Positions 37,875 through 50,914 of a stretch of 64,000 nt of DNA are shown one piece after another. The position numbers and the translations under genes are program-made. Below the pieces are notes generated by a model. The model searched no databases. It had not been told where the DNA came from and was given only the letters and a program-made list of their open reading frames with translations. The stretch is from Aphidius gifuensis (lineage: Eukaryota > Arthropoda > Insecta > Hymenoptera > Braconidae): contig NC_057789.1 of NCBI RefSeq assembly GCF_014905175.1, positions 30,252,555-30,316,554 on the forward strand, given 5' to 3'. How positions within the stretch are numbered: position 1 is the stretch's first letter; each line of letters opens with the position of its first letter.

Positions 37875-39830
37875 GGTTTTGGCTTGTCTGACTCAAATCA
37901 AAAGTCAGAATCAAATGAATTTGAAGATCAGCCAAAAGATACTTCTACTTCATTATTATCATCAAAAAATCAAAATCAACTTAATGATGATAATCAAAGT
38001 CAAGATGTTGCTGAAAACCGTAAAAATGATTCATTCAATAATAGTGCTAAAGAACAGAATAGAGATAGCAATGATTCATTTAATTCACAACAAAATCAAT
38101 CAAATAATAATAATAATAATGTCAGTCAAAATCGTCAACAAGACGATGCAATTTCAAATAATCAATCATTCACTGGTGGCAACGATGATAGTAGTAGTAA
38201 TAATAATAATGCAAATGCAAATGATGATTCAATGAATAATGGACAACAAAATCGTCCAAACAGCAACAACAGTAGTAACAATAACAATAGTAACAATAAT
38301 GATCAAAATTCATCATTAAATCAAGGAAGCAATAATAATAATAATAATAATAATAGTAATTCATCAACATCATCAAGAATAAGAGGTCATCGAGGTGGTA
38401 AAAATCGTAATAAAAATCGTGACAATTCATCAGGTAATAATTATCGTGATAGAAGTCCATTAAATCGTGGTGGTAATAATGATGACAAATGGGATCATAA
38501 TAATAAACGAGGAAATAATAATAATAATAATTTTGGTCATCGTGATGCATTTAATAATAATAATAATAATAATAACAATAATAATGATATGAATAATATG
38601 GGTGGTGGTGGTGGTGGTGGTCGTATGCCTTTTGATGATCGTATGACACCATTTGGAAGATCAGGTATTGGTGGTGGTCTTGATTATCCACAAATGCCAC
38701 AAATGCCATTACAACCAGATAAAAATGATTGTGAAATAATTGTTGTTAATAAAATATTGACTGAATATGCTGAGGCTATTGAGGCACGTTTAAAAAAAAT
38801 GGATTTAACTGTTGATTTATTATTTCCAAATGAAGAAGTACCATTAAATCGTGTACTTGGTAATATTGCTAATCGTGGATGTTTATATGCTGTTGTTATA
38901 ACACCAATAAATATGGATCATCATTCAATGACATTAAATATACTTCATGGTTTACCACAAGAACACAGAAATATGGCTGTCGAAGATGCATTGAGTCTTA
39001 TTGCACGTGATTTTAGTAATTATAAATCTGGTGGTCGTAGTGTACCAATTAATATACCATTTACTGCTAATCGTCATCCAGATGCAATACAAGTATTATT
39101 AAATATGCTTGCTGATAATCATCAATTGACTGTATTACAATATGACAGAGTACTCAAATATCTTGATATTAAACGTGAAGAACAAGTACAAATTGAACTT
39201 GGTGATGTTAAAGATATACATACATCAACAACACTTGCTGTATCAAATCCAAAACAAGCTGAATTACAATCAAGAATATTAAATATATTAAATAGTAATA
39301 AACCCAATAATGAATCAACAATACCATCAGTAGTAGCAACAGTTGCAGCAGCAGCAGCACCAACAATAATGACAACAACAACAACAGCAACAATACCAGC
39401 ATCATCATCACCACTACCAACAACAACAACAATAACATCAACAGAAACAACAACAGTTGCATCAATTCCAACTCCAGTACCTCCAGCAACTAAAAATTGG
39501 ACAACAGGTCATTAACATTTTTTTTATAAATTTTAAACTTTTTTATAAATAAATTAATTGATTGATTGATTTTATTTAGGTGCAACAGTACTTACAACTT
39601 CAACAACATCAACAAGTAGTGTGACACCCTCACCTCTTCTTAATGATCCAACTGTACAAAAAGCACTTGACAGTTTATTACAAGGTAATTTATTAAAAAG
39701 TATTGGTGATTCACAAAATCAATCATCATCATCATCAATAACAACAACAGCTGCAGCAGCATCAACAACAACAGCATCTTCAACACCTCAACCATTATTT
39801 GCTGCATACTCAAATATTAATCGATTTTAA
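37301..39830 (+). CDS. NCOA5: NCOA5-like RNA-binding coactivator
   Basis: Exons 37301-37535, 37624-39507 and 39580-39830 give 789 residues. An RRM occupies about residues 12-80, with RNP2 (RIFVGHL) and RNP1 (RGFGFVQF). A very long Asn/Ser/Gln/Gly-rich disordered region follows, with RGHRGGKNRNKNRD and DRSPLNRGG patches. At about residues 445-560 lies the anticodon-binding-like domain typical of NCOA5: DCEIIVVNKILTEYAEAIEA, FPNEEVPLNRVLGNI, ILHGLPQEHRNMAVEDALSL and IARDFSNY. NCOA5 is a nuclear coregulator; the biochemical role is less clear than for its neighbours. The family match is firm through the second domain. The Asn, Gly and Thr tracts are in-frame triplet repeats. Confidence 0.88.
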
Positions 39831-40122
39831 ATAATTAATAATTATTAATTGTTGCATTCAATAAGTTTTATCATTCATTAATAATTACTGTCATTGTGAT
39901 TTTTTTTTTCTTTTTTTATATATTCGTATATATATATATATATATGACTATTAATAATAATAATTATTATTATAATTAACAAGTATCGTTTATTTGATGA
40001 TTTTATTAATAATAATAATAATAATCATAATACACATAATATAATTGACATATTGTTATTATTATTATTGATTTTTTTTTTTTTTTTTTTTTTTTTATTA
40101 CAACAAAAAAATAAGGTATAAA
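39831..40122. other. Convergent 3' ends, NCOA5-like / SMYD4
   Basis: 292 bases of AT-rich sequence with a (TA)n run (39931-39945) and a poly-T run (40073-40096). No gene is seen; both 3' UTRs must share this space. Confidence 0.55.
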
Positions 40123-42395
40123 TTATTTGAAAATGGATACATAAAGATATGATTGTTGGTTGTCGATATAAATACCACTGGGATGACAATTGAACAAAAA
40201 TTGAATGAAGCATATATGATGCTCTTTGAAAATATCTAAAAATAAATGAATAAATTAATCAATCAATGAATCATTTGAAAATAATAATAATTAATTTATA
40301 ATATAGTATGATGGCATGTACCTCGTATTATTGATTGTTCAAAAATTAAGCGTTTAATAATAAATATTAAATAAGCAAATAAGCATTGGTTTTTTTAACT
40401 ATGTAATTTACCCAAATAATAAGTTCTCAAATAATGTACTGCATGTAATATTTCTTCACATGGTTTAACTTTAACTTGATTATGAAGAATATTAATAACT
40501 TCCTTGACAGCTTCAATATCAAATTTATTATCAATTAATCTTTTTCTAAATGGTTTTAATTGTTGTACAATATTTTTATTATTTGATATTGAACCAATAT
40601 GATTTTTTAATATATCATTATAAGTTGGCCAATCATTTATACAACCTGGACAATTGCAATCAAAAAAATACTCATCCATTAATTTTTTTTTACGTTGTGT
40701 TTTTGGCATATATGAATAATCAGCACCATAGCCAGTAAATATTTGTTGACCTGGATAAATTGGTTCAACAGCTCGTGTAATCATCGTTAATCCTTGAAAA
40801 TGTCTAAATGTATTTGGAGCACATGAATGATTGTATAAACTGTGAGCAACATATAAACCTGAGCCTGATTTAATACCTGGTTCTGGTTGAATCTGGTTTA
40901 ATCATAATTTATTTAACATTATTTATATATTTATATAAAACAAAAAAAATAGAGAGATAAATGAATATACTCAACAGAAAAACAATTTGATGATGTTATA
41001 ACACAAGCTCTAAGCAGTAAAGATCCACAAAATTTAATATCTGGATATTTATTAAGATATTTAAGTTCTTCAATGTTTAATTTTTTTCCAAAAAAAGTTG
41101 TTTGTGTTGAAATTAACATAATTGATAATGCTGATATACAAGCAAATGCACTTATTCCAATAAGAGGTCTTGTTGTAACATTTGTTGCCAAACTAAGTGC
41201 TGATCTTGGACTTTTACTATCTAGCATGAATTTATCAGTAAAACCAGCTGTTCTAACATCTTTAATATAATATAAATTATTTATTTATTATTATTGATAT
41301 TATTATTTTTATTTACCTGAATTTTTTTCAGCAATTTTTAAATCTTCTCGTAATTCATTAATTTTAGTACCATTTGATGTAACTGTTAATAGTAAACGTG
41401 TTATTTTCATGACCATTCGTACTTTATCTTCATCCATATTTAATAAATTAATCAATACACTTAAAATTGAACATTCAATATTATGTCCAATATCCCATGA
41501 TAAATTTTTACATTCAGGAGAACAATATTGAGCAATTGGACATTCTGAACAAGGTATTAAATTGAAGCATCGTTCAAGACAATAATGACAATGTGTATAA
41601 AATCTATATTAATAAATAAATATATTAGTGACAACAACAATAATATTTACTTATATGTAGATATTTAATTATGTACTTGTCTTGATAAATGACCCAACAG
41701 TATGGTTGCTCAATTGTCGTAATATCACCTGGTTTAAAATTACAAGTTGCAACAAGATGTCTACCATAATCATGTGAATATGATATTTTAACACCTGCAC
41801 TATTTGCTGGTGCTTCATTGCTGGCTCCATAAGGCACTGACATTACTTTTGAATTTAAATTTTTATTTTTATTTTTATTTTCATCATTATCATTGATTTC
41901 TTCAATTGCTTTAGCAGCACGTTCCTCCAATTTATTACGTTTATCCAAAGGATAATTTAATTCAATTGCTCTTGTAATATCAGCTATACATTCTTTAAAT
42001 AATTTTTTACGATAAAGAGCTGCTGAACGATTTGCATAAGCATATGCTTTATTTAAATCTGTATCAGCATATGCCAAGCTTTTAGTATAAGACTCGATAG
42101 CTCTGTTATCATCACCACCAACAAAATATTCATTACCTATTATATATTATAACGTAATAATTACATATTATTATCAAATAATAATCAATTGATAAAACAT
42201 AAACTTACCATCTGCTCGGTATTTAACTGAATCAATATTATTTTTTTTTTCAATTTTCAATAATGGCATTGGTGATTTAGCCATATTTTGTAAAACACCA
42301 CATACCAAAGATTCAAACTCACTCTGAAGACCATAGCCAACATGTGAACTATTTTTTGCTTTTATTGTTAATATTATATTTTGAATAACATCCAT
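40123..42395 (-). CDS. Smyd4: SMYD4 family SET-MYND protein
   Basis: Minus-strand exons 42395-42209, 42136-41677, 41603-41317, 41259-40976, 40892-40412 and 40235-40123 give 603 residues. SMYD proteins are SET-domain methyltransferases; SMYD4 carries TPR-like repeats at both ends of a split SET domain. Here a TPR block lies at about residues 62-120 (AIESYTKSLAYA, YANRSAALYRKK). The MYND finger is CHYCLERC, CSECPIAQYC, ECKNLSWDIGHNIEC. The catalytic SET motifs are AHSLYNHSCAPNTF and the YGADYSY-type GYGADYSY, followed by post-SET cysteines (FDCNCPGC). The exon 4 donor is the non-consensus GTTGAG at 40975-40970; the better-looking GTATAT nearby breaks the frame. The last small exon is the least certain. 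Confidence 0.9.
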
Positions 42396-42773
42396 TGTTT
42401 AATGCTAATTTACTATATTATGATAAAAAAAAAGTATTAACGTCTTGTTAGAATAATCTCAAATGAGTGAATAGCAACTAATGTTGAAGCAATAGAGGAT
42501 TCTCTAATTACATTTAAAAATACACTGGATAGATTAGTGGTTTTTTTTTTCTATTTAATTTATTTAATTTATTTATCTTGCAGGTATAACATTCTTCTTG
42601 AACTGTTACTTAAATTATTTGGCAATCATTCAAAAATCATTGACTGATGGAAAATACTTGTTGACAATATAATAATAATAAAATAAATTTTTTCTTTTTA
42701 ATTTTCAAATTGTTTTCTTTTATTAAATGAAATGATTGATGATGATAACAATAATAATAATAATATAGCATTT
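42396..42773. other. Tandem gap between PFDN4 3' end and SMYD4 start
   Basis: 378 bases upstream of SMYD4 and downstream of PFDN4 (both minus). It includes a slightly less AT-rich part at 42440-42540 that may be the SMYD4 promoter. No ORF is seen. Confidence 0.5.
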
Positions 42774-43507
42774 TTAATCTTCTTCATTTTCTAAATTAAT
42801 GTGACTGCCAAATTTAGCATAAAGTGAAACTTTAAGATCAGTCATAATTGTTTTGAGATCTGCACATTTACTCTCAAGTTCAGCAATTTCTTCAAGTTTT
42901 TTTTCCTTGGCCTCTTCAAGACATTTCTGTTATTGCATTTATAAATAATTAAATGTAAATTGTAAATTCATTTAAATGTTATATAAATATTATTATTCAA
43001 ACCTGAGTTTTTTCAAGATCTTGATTAACAAATAAATCACCAATACGATAGGCCACTTTGACATCATCATCCATCAATGCCATTTCATCACATGCATCTT
43101 CCAAATTCTTCAAGTCATTCTTAACATATTTCAGAAAAAAAAAAAATTATTAGGTATTTATTGCTACAAGTTATGATATTTTAATAATTAATTTATTTCA
43201 TATTATTATTATTATTATTTAGTCATGTGTGACCAAATATAGCAACAAGAGATCAACACTTGAAAAATATAGGTACTTACCTGTTTTATTTTGAGTTCTT
43301 CCTTGAAATCATCCATTTGGGCATTTTGTTTAGCAAATTTGTTGATTTTTTGTTGATCCTCATATGATATATGAATATCTGAATCCTAGAAAATTAATAA
43401 TATATAATAATATAGGTAATATTAAATTGTCATAATAATAATAATTATTTATTATTATATTGATTTACCGGTTGAAAAGCACCCTGAGTATTTTTTCCTC
43501 CAGTCAT
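42774..43507 (-). CDS. Pfdn4: Prefoldin subunit 4
   Basis: Minus-strand exons 43507-43469, 43385-43281, 43119-43003 and 42926-42774 give 137 residues, the usual length. Prefoldin 4 is a beta-type subunit of the hexameric jellyfish-shaped chaperone that passes unfolded actin and tubulin to CCT. The coiled-coil and hairpin pattern is visible: ISYEDQQKINKFAKQNAQMD, LEDACDEMALMDDDVKVAYR, IGDLFVNQDLEKTQ and IAELESKCADLKTIMTDLKV, ending SLYAKFGSHINLENEED. Exon 3 is entered through a GTTAAG acceptor next to a long A run, which looks weak, but the frame demands it. Confidence 0.95.
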
Positions 43508-45671
43508 GGTTAATATTTGGAATGGCTCACTCGAGTGATTAAATAATTAATATTTTTATTTGTTATCACTATTTTTTATAATAAATAAAAAATATATATT
43601 TAACCACGTTAAAATTGGTTAAAATGTACAGTATAGCAATAAATATGATGTAGGGGGGTGGGGGAAAAAGTACTTTTTTTTTTTTTTTTTATTTATCATT
43701 GCTGCAAACAAAAGAAAAAAAAAAAAAAAAAAGCGACTTTTTTATTTTTTTTATATAGGATGAACCAATAAAATGACAAGAATCATAATGCCGGTCTTTA
43801 ACTTAATTTTTATTGGCCAAATATTTGCATTTGTGAATTTGTGATTTTCTCTCTTTCTCTTTTTTTTTTTTTGCATTTTTTTTTGCGCGCATCGTATCTA
43901 GAATATTGTTTTGTTGGTGTAGTGGTAATAATGTATGATATTTAAATTACTAAAATAAAATACATACATACACAGTATTTACACACTCATACACTGGATC
44001 ACGTGACACAATACTGCTGTGGTTAGTGGATGCGTTTTGTGAGTTTTTTGGGCGCACTCTTAACCAGGTACGAATATATTACATGTATATAGATTTATAT
44101 ACCTACGTATATATATTTACGTTTAGTTTTTTATTATTACTCCTATGCTAACAAGTAATAAATATATTTATTTAAAGGTGTTTTTTTTTTTTTTTTTTTT
44201 TCAATAAAAATTGTGTGTTTGATAGAATAATAACAAATCAGGTAAAAAATTAATACAAATACATAGCTGGCAGTATGTCAAAAATACAAATGTGGTGAAT
44301 TTTCGTCGTAATAATCTTGAATTAATTCAAGTACATGTTTATTGTGAAGTACATATATTTATTGTTAAACAAAAAAAAAAAAAAAAAAAAGCCAAAAAAC
44401 ATTGGGCACGCCAATTTTTTTTTACGTCTACCAACAAAATTATTGCTGTTGCTGCTGTTGTAAAACCGCCATTATTATTCATTTTTCTTTCTTTCTTTCT
44501 TTCTCTCTCTTTTTTTTTTGTGTGGCTCAGTGTGGCTCATTTACCTATATACATATACGTGTAATAAATAGTGTATACACACACATATTTAGTAGAGTAG
44601 TAGTGAGTAGTACATAAATGATTAAACAGTGTTTGTTAAATATTTATTAATCATTATTATACTATTAATTACACACGTATTAATATATGTATTGCTGTTT
44701 TTTAATTTAGGTAATAATAATACAAGTGAGTTTTTGTAGTTGTTATTGATTTAATATAAATAATATTTGCATTTAAATAAAAAAATTTAAAAAAAGTCGG
44801 TACGTAGCTAAGAAAAAAAAAAAGCATATACAAACACACACACACACACACGGCTTGGTGAGACAATCTTTTTTTTTTTTTTTTTTTTTCTTAATAATAA
44901 TAATAAAATAATTTTATTAATTATGTAGGTATCTATGAATGTTTATTTATTTTATTTTTTTGACATTAAAATTCAATTAATATGCTTTTAATGCAGTTAA
45001 TGGTTGGTTTACGAATTACGATGAGTCTGTGAGTCAACCTTCAATTATTTTCTCTTAGGTATATTTAAAATATTATTTGTCTCTCGGTCAACGACAACAA
45101 GTTTGTTAACTCTATATTTATCTCTTTTCTTTCTTTTTATTTATAATATTTATTAGCTATTTTTTCCTTGTCCAGCTTTCCTTGCTTTGTGTTTGTATAT
45201 AGGTATGTATATATGCGTATCATCAAGTATATAGCATATAGAGTAAACCTTCATGGAAAAATTATATTACACAAAAATGGCGTCTGTCGTGCACATGGTC
45301 GCGGTCAACTAGAGAAATAATCTCAGCGTTGCTTCAATCAAACAACAATTTTTAGTTAGTCAACTTGGTTATATTGTTGATTTATTTTTTTATTTTATAT
45401 CAATCAACTAATCAATCAATTACACAATAAATAATAATCACAATTGGTAAATTTATTGTCTTAGATCAAGACTGAATATTATCATCAATGATTTTGTTTG
45501 TTTTATTATAAAATTGTATTTTTTATGATAAAATATTGTAGAAGAATAATTTAAACAAATAATTCATTTATTAAATAATAATTTTGTATTTTTAATTACA
45601 GATTGTAAATAGCAAGTGTATATAGCGAGTGTAATTGACCTGGAAAAGGGTGAATTAGTTGATATACGGAT
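43508..45671. promoter_or_regulatory. Divergent upstream region, PFDN4 / lingerer
   Basis: About 2.2 kb without a convincing coding exon. It has a G-run patch (43650-43665), several poly-T/poly-A runs, a GGCGCACTCTTAACCAG|GTACG possible non-coding exon end near 44068, and AAAATGGC (45274-45281) inside a less AT-rich patch 45270-45345. A clear acceptor TTACAG at 45596-45601 precedes the lig start codon. This suggests a lig 5'-UTR intron whose donor is not certain. Confidence 0.5.
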
Positions 45672-45841
45672 ATGAGTTCCGGCAACAAATCGCTGGTGTC
45701 CTCAGGTGGTGGCAGAGGCGCCAATAAAAATAAGTCATCTCAACAACATGCAAAATCAGATCATCATTCAAAGTCATCAGACACTGCTAAGCATGAAAAA
45801 GGACAGGTTAGTTGTTTTAAAAAAAATTATAAAATTTATAT

Positions 45842-45887
<46 letters not shown>

Positions 45888-46292
45888 TTGTTTTATTTTT
45901 TATATACAAACACATCATAGTCTCACAAGGATCAAACAAAACATGCACAAATAATGGCTTCAAAATCAGGTGGTGGTGGTGGTGGTGGTGGTATAGATGA
46001 TCCTGCATTGAGAGAACAATATGAACAAATGATGGAAGTAACACGTCGGTCAATGGATGAAGTTATTATGGCTCTTCATGATAGTGATGGTGACTTTGAT
46101 CGAGCAGTTAATGATTTATTGGAGGGTGTATCATCTGAATGGGAAGTCAAAAAGAAAAAACCACGTCAACCAAGTGGTGCCAAAACAAATATTGATCAAT
46201 CTGGTGATCAAGATGAATCATCAGGTAATATTAGTGGAGGTAACAATAACAACAACAACAACAATAATAATAATGGTAGTGGTGGTGGTTCT

Positions 46293-46325
<33 letters not shown>

Positions 46326-46960
46326 AATAATGCCACTGGTGATTGGGAAGAAAGACGTAATCAACGTGGTGGTGGAGCACCACGTTTACGTGGTCGTGGT
46401 CATCATGCTAATGACAATCGTGGCTGGCGTGGTCGTGAAAATAAAGAAAATGAAAGAAATATAGAAGAACGTGAAAGTGGTGGTGGTGGTGGACGAGACA
46501 ATGGTGGTAATTATGGTGCTGCACGTCGTGGTGGTAGAGGTGGACCTGTTAGATCTGGTAGAGGAGGTAGAGGTGGAGGACGAGGTCTTGGTCCTCGTAC
46601 ATATGCTAATAGAGATCCATCATCTTCAGCATCAGCTGGTGTTGGTAATAGTACTGGTGTTGCTGGTGGTGGTCGAGGTCGTGGTCGTGGTGGTACTCAT
46701 AACTTTAATCGTCCAATTGATACTTGGACTGGAAGTGAAGAACAACAACAGAGTGATCATAACAAAAAAACTGATTCATGGAATAGTGTTGAGCCATCTG
46801 AAGATTGGGACAATGAAGAATACACTGGTTCTTTGGCTGATACTAAAGTATTTACACCAAGTACATTAAATAGTGGCAGTGATCAGACATCAACAACGGA
46901 GGAAGTCAAAAAAGAACAACAATCAGTTGTAACATCATCTATACAACCACAATCACAACC

Positions 46961-46992
<32 letters not shown>

Positions 46993-47161
46993 TACAAAAT
47001 GAAGGTTTACAAAATATTTCTCAACATCCACAACAACAATTATTACAATCTCTTAGACATCCACCACCATCATCTGTACAACAACAATCTTTAATTCAGC
47101 CAACACAACAGACTGGACAACAATTACTTGGTATGCCAACTCAACAAATTCAACAAATGAC

Positions 47162-47198
<37 letters not shown>

Positions 47199-50100
47199 CC
47201 ATCTACAGTTGGTGGTGGAGCATTGACTGCTGCTCAAAGTCAATATTTAACTCAATTGACTCAACAGTCATCAGAAAATTATAAAATTGCAATACCACCA
47301 ACATTTACAACATTACCACAACGACAACAAATAAAACAACAACGTCCACGTGTACCTCCACCATCTAAAATACCATCAACAGCTGTTGAAATGCCAGCTG
47401 ATCCTGTTAACAATAATAATACGAGTTTGCTTGATGTACAATTTGGTGCACTTGAATTTAGCAGTGATCCAAGTAGTCTTGATAATTCAATGACTACAAT
47501 AACATCAACATCTGCTGATAAATATCCTGTTCCAATGAATAATGAAGCTTCATTGTCATTACCATCAAAAACAACAGCTTCAGCATCAGCAATAGCAACA
47601 ACAACAATTCCAGCAACAATTTCAACAACAAATAATGTTAATTCATCAAATAAAACAAATTCTCTTGATATTAATAATGCTAATGTTGCTATTTCATCAG
47701 TAAATACAACACCAAATACTTACAATTCACCAACTCAAATAATTGGTGCATCAAATCAAACAACAACAGTTATTTATGGTAATACAACTGGTGTTGTTGG
47801 TAATAACAATAACAATAATAATAATAATAATAATAATACATCAACAGCTGTATATCAAACACAAAAAACAAATTCGTATCAAACATCAAATTTACCATCA
47901 AATTATGGTGGATATGCATCAACTGTTGCAAATGCAGGAACTGGTGTATCAAATAATATTCAAGGTTCAGTTCAACAACAACAACAACAACAACAATCAT
48001 CATTTTCATCAGCAACAAGTGGTAATGTTAATAATTACACAGCTGCAACACCAGTTAGTCAATCAAGTTACAATACAAATCAAACACCTTCTTCCACGCC
48101 GTCTTATCCACAATCAAATAATGCACATTTTAATCAAGCTACTCCATCTGTCAATAATTTAACCTCATCATCATCATCATCATCATCGTCAACAACAACA
48201 ACATCATCATCATCATCATCAACAACAACGTCAACACCAACAAATAATAATAATAATAATAATAACAACTCTACAGTGTATAATCAAACTACCTCGTCAA
48301 ATCAATCAAATTATCCAAGTGGATTTGTTTCAACAACAACAACTGTTAGTGGTGGTGTTGTTGGAGGTGGTAATAATAGTGCTACAAGTGGACAATATCA
48401 TCCAGCAACTGTTAATGCCACTGTTGCTCCTAACAATAACAATAATAATACTTATCAAGGTACAGCTGGTTACCAAAATAATAATAACAATAATAACAAC
48501 AATAACAACAGCAATACCACTACTTTTCAATCATCGCAACAGGCCTATCAACAATCTGGTGTAACGACATTTAATAATGTAACACCCCAAGCAAATGCTA
48601 ATAATGCATATCATAATGCGACACACCAAGTATATGTCAATGCATATGGAAATTATAATTCTCAACAACAACAACAACAACAACAACAGCAACAGCAACA
48701 GCAACAACAACAAGTATCATCATCCACAGCAACATCTCATACTCATAACAAATTAAATACTGGATCAAATAAAGATTCATCACAGTATGATAGTAATGTT
48801 GCAACAAGTGGAAATGGTGGTAATAGTGGTGGTTCACTAGTCACGACATCAGCAACACTTGGTTTATCCTCATCATCTTCATCGTCAGCAGCAGCAGCAA
48901 CAACAGGTCAATCATCATCATCAATAACTGGCAATGCATTACAAACTAAAGTTACAAATACTAATTCAGTAACTTCAAAAAGTACAAATGTTGGTGTTGG
49001 AAATACATCATCAAATAGTAGTGGTGGTGGTGGTGTTGTTGGTGGTGGTACTACTACAACAACTGTTGCTATTACTGCTGGTGGTGGTATTAATAATAAT
49101 AATGTAAGTAATACTGTGACTGGAATAAGTGGTGTTGTTGCTGCTAGTAATACTGGTGGTTCAGGTGCTGCAACAAATAATATGACACCAATGCTTGGTC
49201 ATCAATATATTATGGGACAAGGTCTACCTTATGCAGCTTATCAACAACCAATGTACAGCTTCGAAGAACTTCAATTGATGCAACAGAGAATATCACACAT
49301 GGTCAGTTTAATATAAAAATAAATAATAGATGATAATCATAATAATCATAATAATAATTATTATTATTATTATTACAATATTATTTTTTTTACTTATTTA
49401 TCATTTTATTTATTTCTTTCTTTTTTTTTTTTTTTCAATAATAATAATAATATTATTGAGTTGATTATTTATTTTATTATTTATTGGTAGATCTTGGTAG
49501 TAGCTAAAAAAAATTATACTTATTTATTTCCATAAATTTATTTGAAATTACCATTATTTTAAAAGTATTATTATTTTTTCCAACTACTTGATGATTAGTT
49601 GAATATCTATTTTTATTTAACAATAAATGTTTAATGTTTGAGACATTTTGAGAATATAATATCATTAGAAATTGTGTAGTAGCTACTGGAAATGGTATCA
49701 TCATCTTTTTCTCTATGTATTATTTTAAGTACAAAGTGTATGCATGTAGTTTTGTGTTTCGTTTCCTTGACTAACGCGCAGCCAACTACTGGTTACTATG
49801 ATACAACATTGGGTTATCAGACAACTGGTCCAGTAACAAGTCTTGGAGGTGGAAGAAGCGATACTTTATCTGGTGTTCAAGGTGTTCAAAGTGTTCAAGG
49901 TGTACAAGGTGCATATACAAGCATGAGTGATGGAAGGTTTACAAGAAATGACAGCAATGCATCACCAGTACCATCAACAATGTCTCAACAGGTATTATTA
50001 TTATTATTATTATTATTATAAAAAATAAAATTAAATATTTTTATTTATAAATCTTTTTAATAAAAAAAAAGACTGGAACACAGCATCAACAGCCAATTAT

Positions 50101-50914
50101 GAATCCAACATTACCACCGGGTTATGCATATTTTACTTATGGTGGTGGAATAATGCCAGGAAGTTTTCAATATGGTGGTCCATCAATGTATTCTGTAAGT
50201 ATTTTTATTTTTCAATATTTAATATTCAATAATAAATAATAAATAATAAATAAAATTAATCATTGTTGATTAATAGCAAATGACACCTGGTAATGCTGGA
50301 ACAAACAGTGGTGCTTATAGCACAAAACCAGGTACTTATGGATCAGGTTATGGAGGTGGTGCTACTTATGATACCATTACAAATGCTGGACCAACTGGTG
50401 AATACAAAAATACTGGTAGTGCTTATAGTGCTGGAGCACAAACTGGAAAAAGTGGTGGTGGTAGTGGAGGAGGTGGTGCTGGTAGTGGTGGCAGTGGAGG
50501 AAATGGTGGTACTTGTGCTGTTAACAATAATTCAGGAGCATCATCAGCTGCTGATATTGGTGCAAACATGTATGCTAAAAGTCATGTTGCATTAAGTAAA
50601 GTTAATGTATGTCCTTTTCAATTTAATAATAATTTTAATAAATAAATACATGTTATTAATATTATTTTTATTATTTTCAGTCTTATGATAAACAAACTTT
50701 TCATTCAGCAACTCCACCACCATTTAATTTGACTGGTAATCAGAGTGGTTATGGTGGTCCACATCTTTACATTTCAACATTGCCACAACATATTCATCAA
50801 CCTTTGCATCAAGATGGTGGTAATAACTCTGGTCAGAGATCCAACACAAGTTCTCAAAACAAAGGCCAAGCCAAACCAGGCTACAGTTCAACATACTGGA
50901 CTGGTGGTAATTAA
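45672..50914 (+). CDS. lig: Lingerer / UBAP2-like protein
   Basis: Exons 45672-45806, 45921-49301, 49782-49991, 50072-50194, 50277-50606 and 50681-50914 give 1,470 residues. Lingerer is an RNA-binding, ubiquitin-associated cytoplasmic protein that in flies restrains growth and acts in mating behaviour and short-term memory; vertebrate UBAP2/UBAP2L act in stress granules. A UBA domain lies at about residues 73-115 (MEVTRRSMDEVIMALHDSDG, FDRAVNDLLEG). RGG/RG-rich stretches follow (185-255). The family core LDVQFGALEFSSDPSSL lies near residue 550. Much of the rest is Gln, Asn, Ser, Gly and Thr repeats; the C-terminus ends GYSSTYWTGGN. The acceptor before exon 4 is an A-run plus G. All joins are phase 0. 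Confidence 0.93.
45844..45888. repeat. (TAA)n microsatellite in lig intron 1
   Basis: About fifteen TAA units fill nearly half of the 114-bp intron between lig exons 1 and 2. Confidence 0.9.
48663..48714 (+). repeat. Coding CAA/CAG (poly-Gln) run in lig
   Basis: Around seventeen consecutive Gln codons, mostly CAA with CAG interruptions; one of several such tracts in the exon. Confidence 0.9.

Noticed and set aside
37645..38235. 196-codon ORF overlapping the NCOA5-like exon 2
   Set aside because: Alternate frame of Asn/Gly repeats; the other frame links the RRM to the conserved C-terminal domain.
44292..44617. Two overlapping ORFs before lig
   Set aside because: They read through poly-A, poly-T and CTTT microsatellites with no protein-like pattern.
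49692..49781. Signal-peptide-like ORF directly in frame upstream of lig exon 3
   Set aside because: The hydrophobic stretch is the pyrimidine tract and branch region of the acceptor (CTAAC..GCGCAG) being translated; lig is cytoplasmic and all other joins fit normal splicing.
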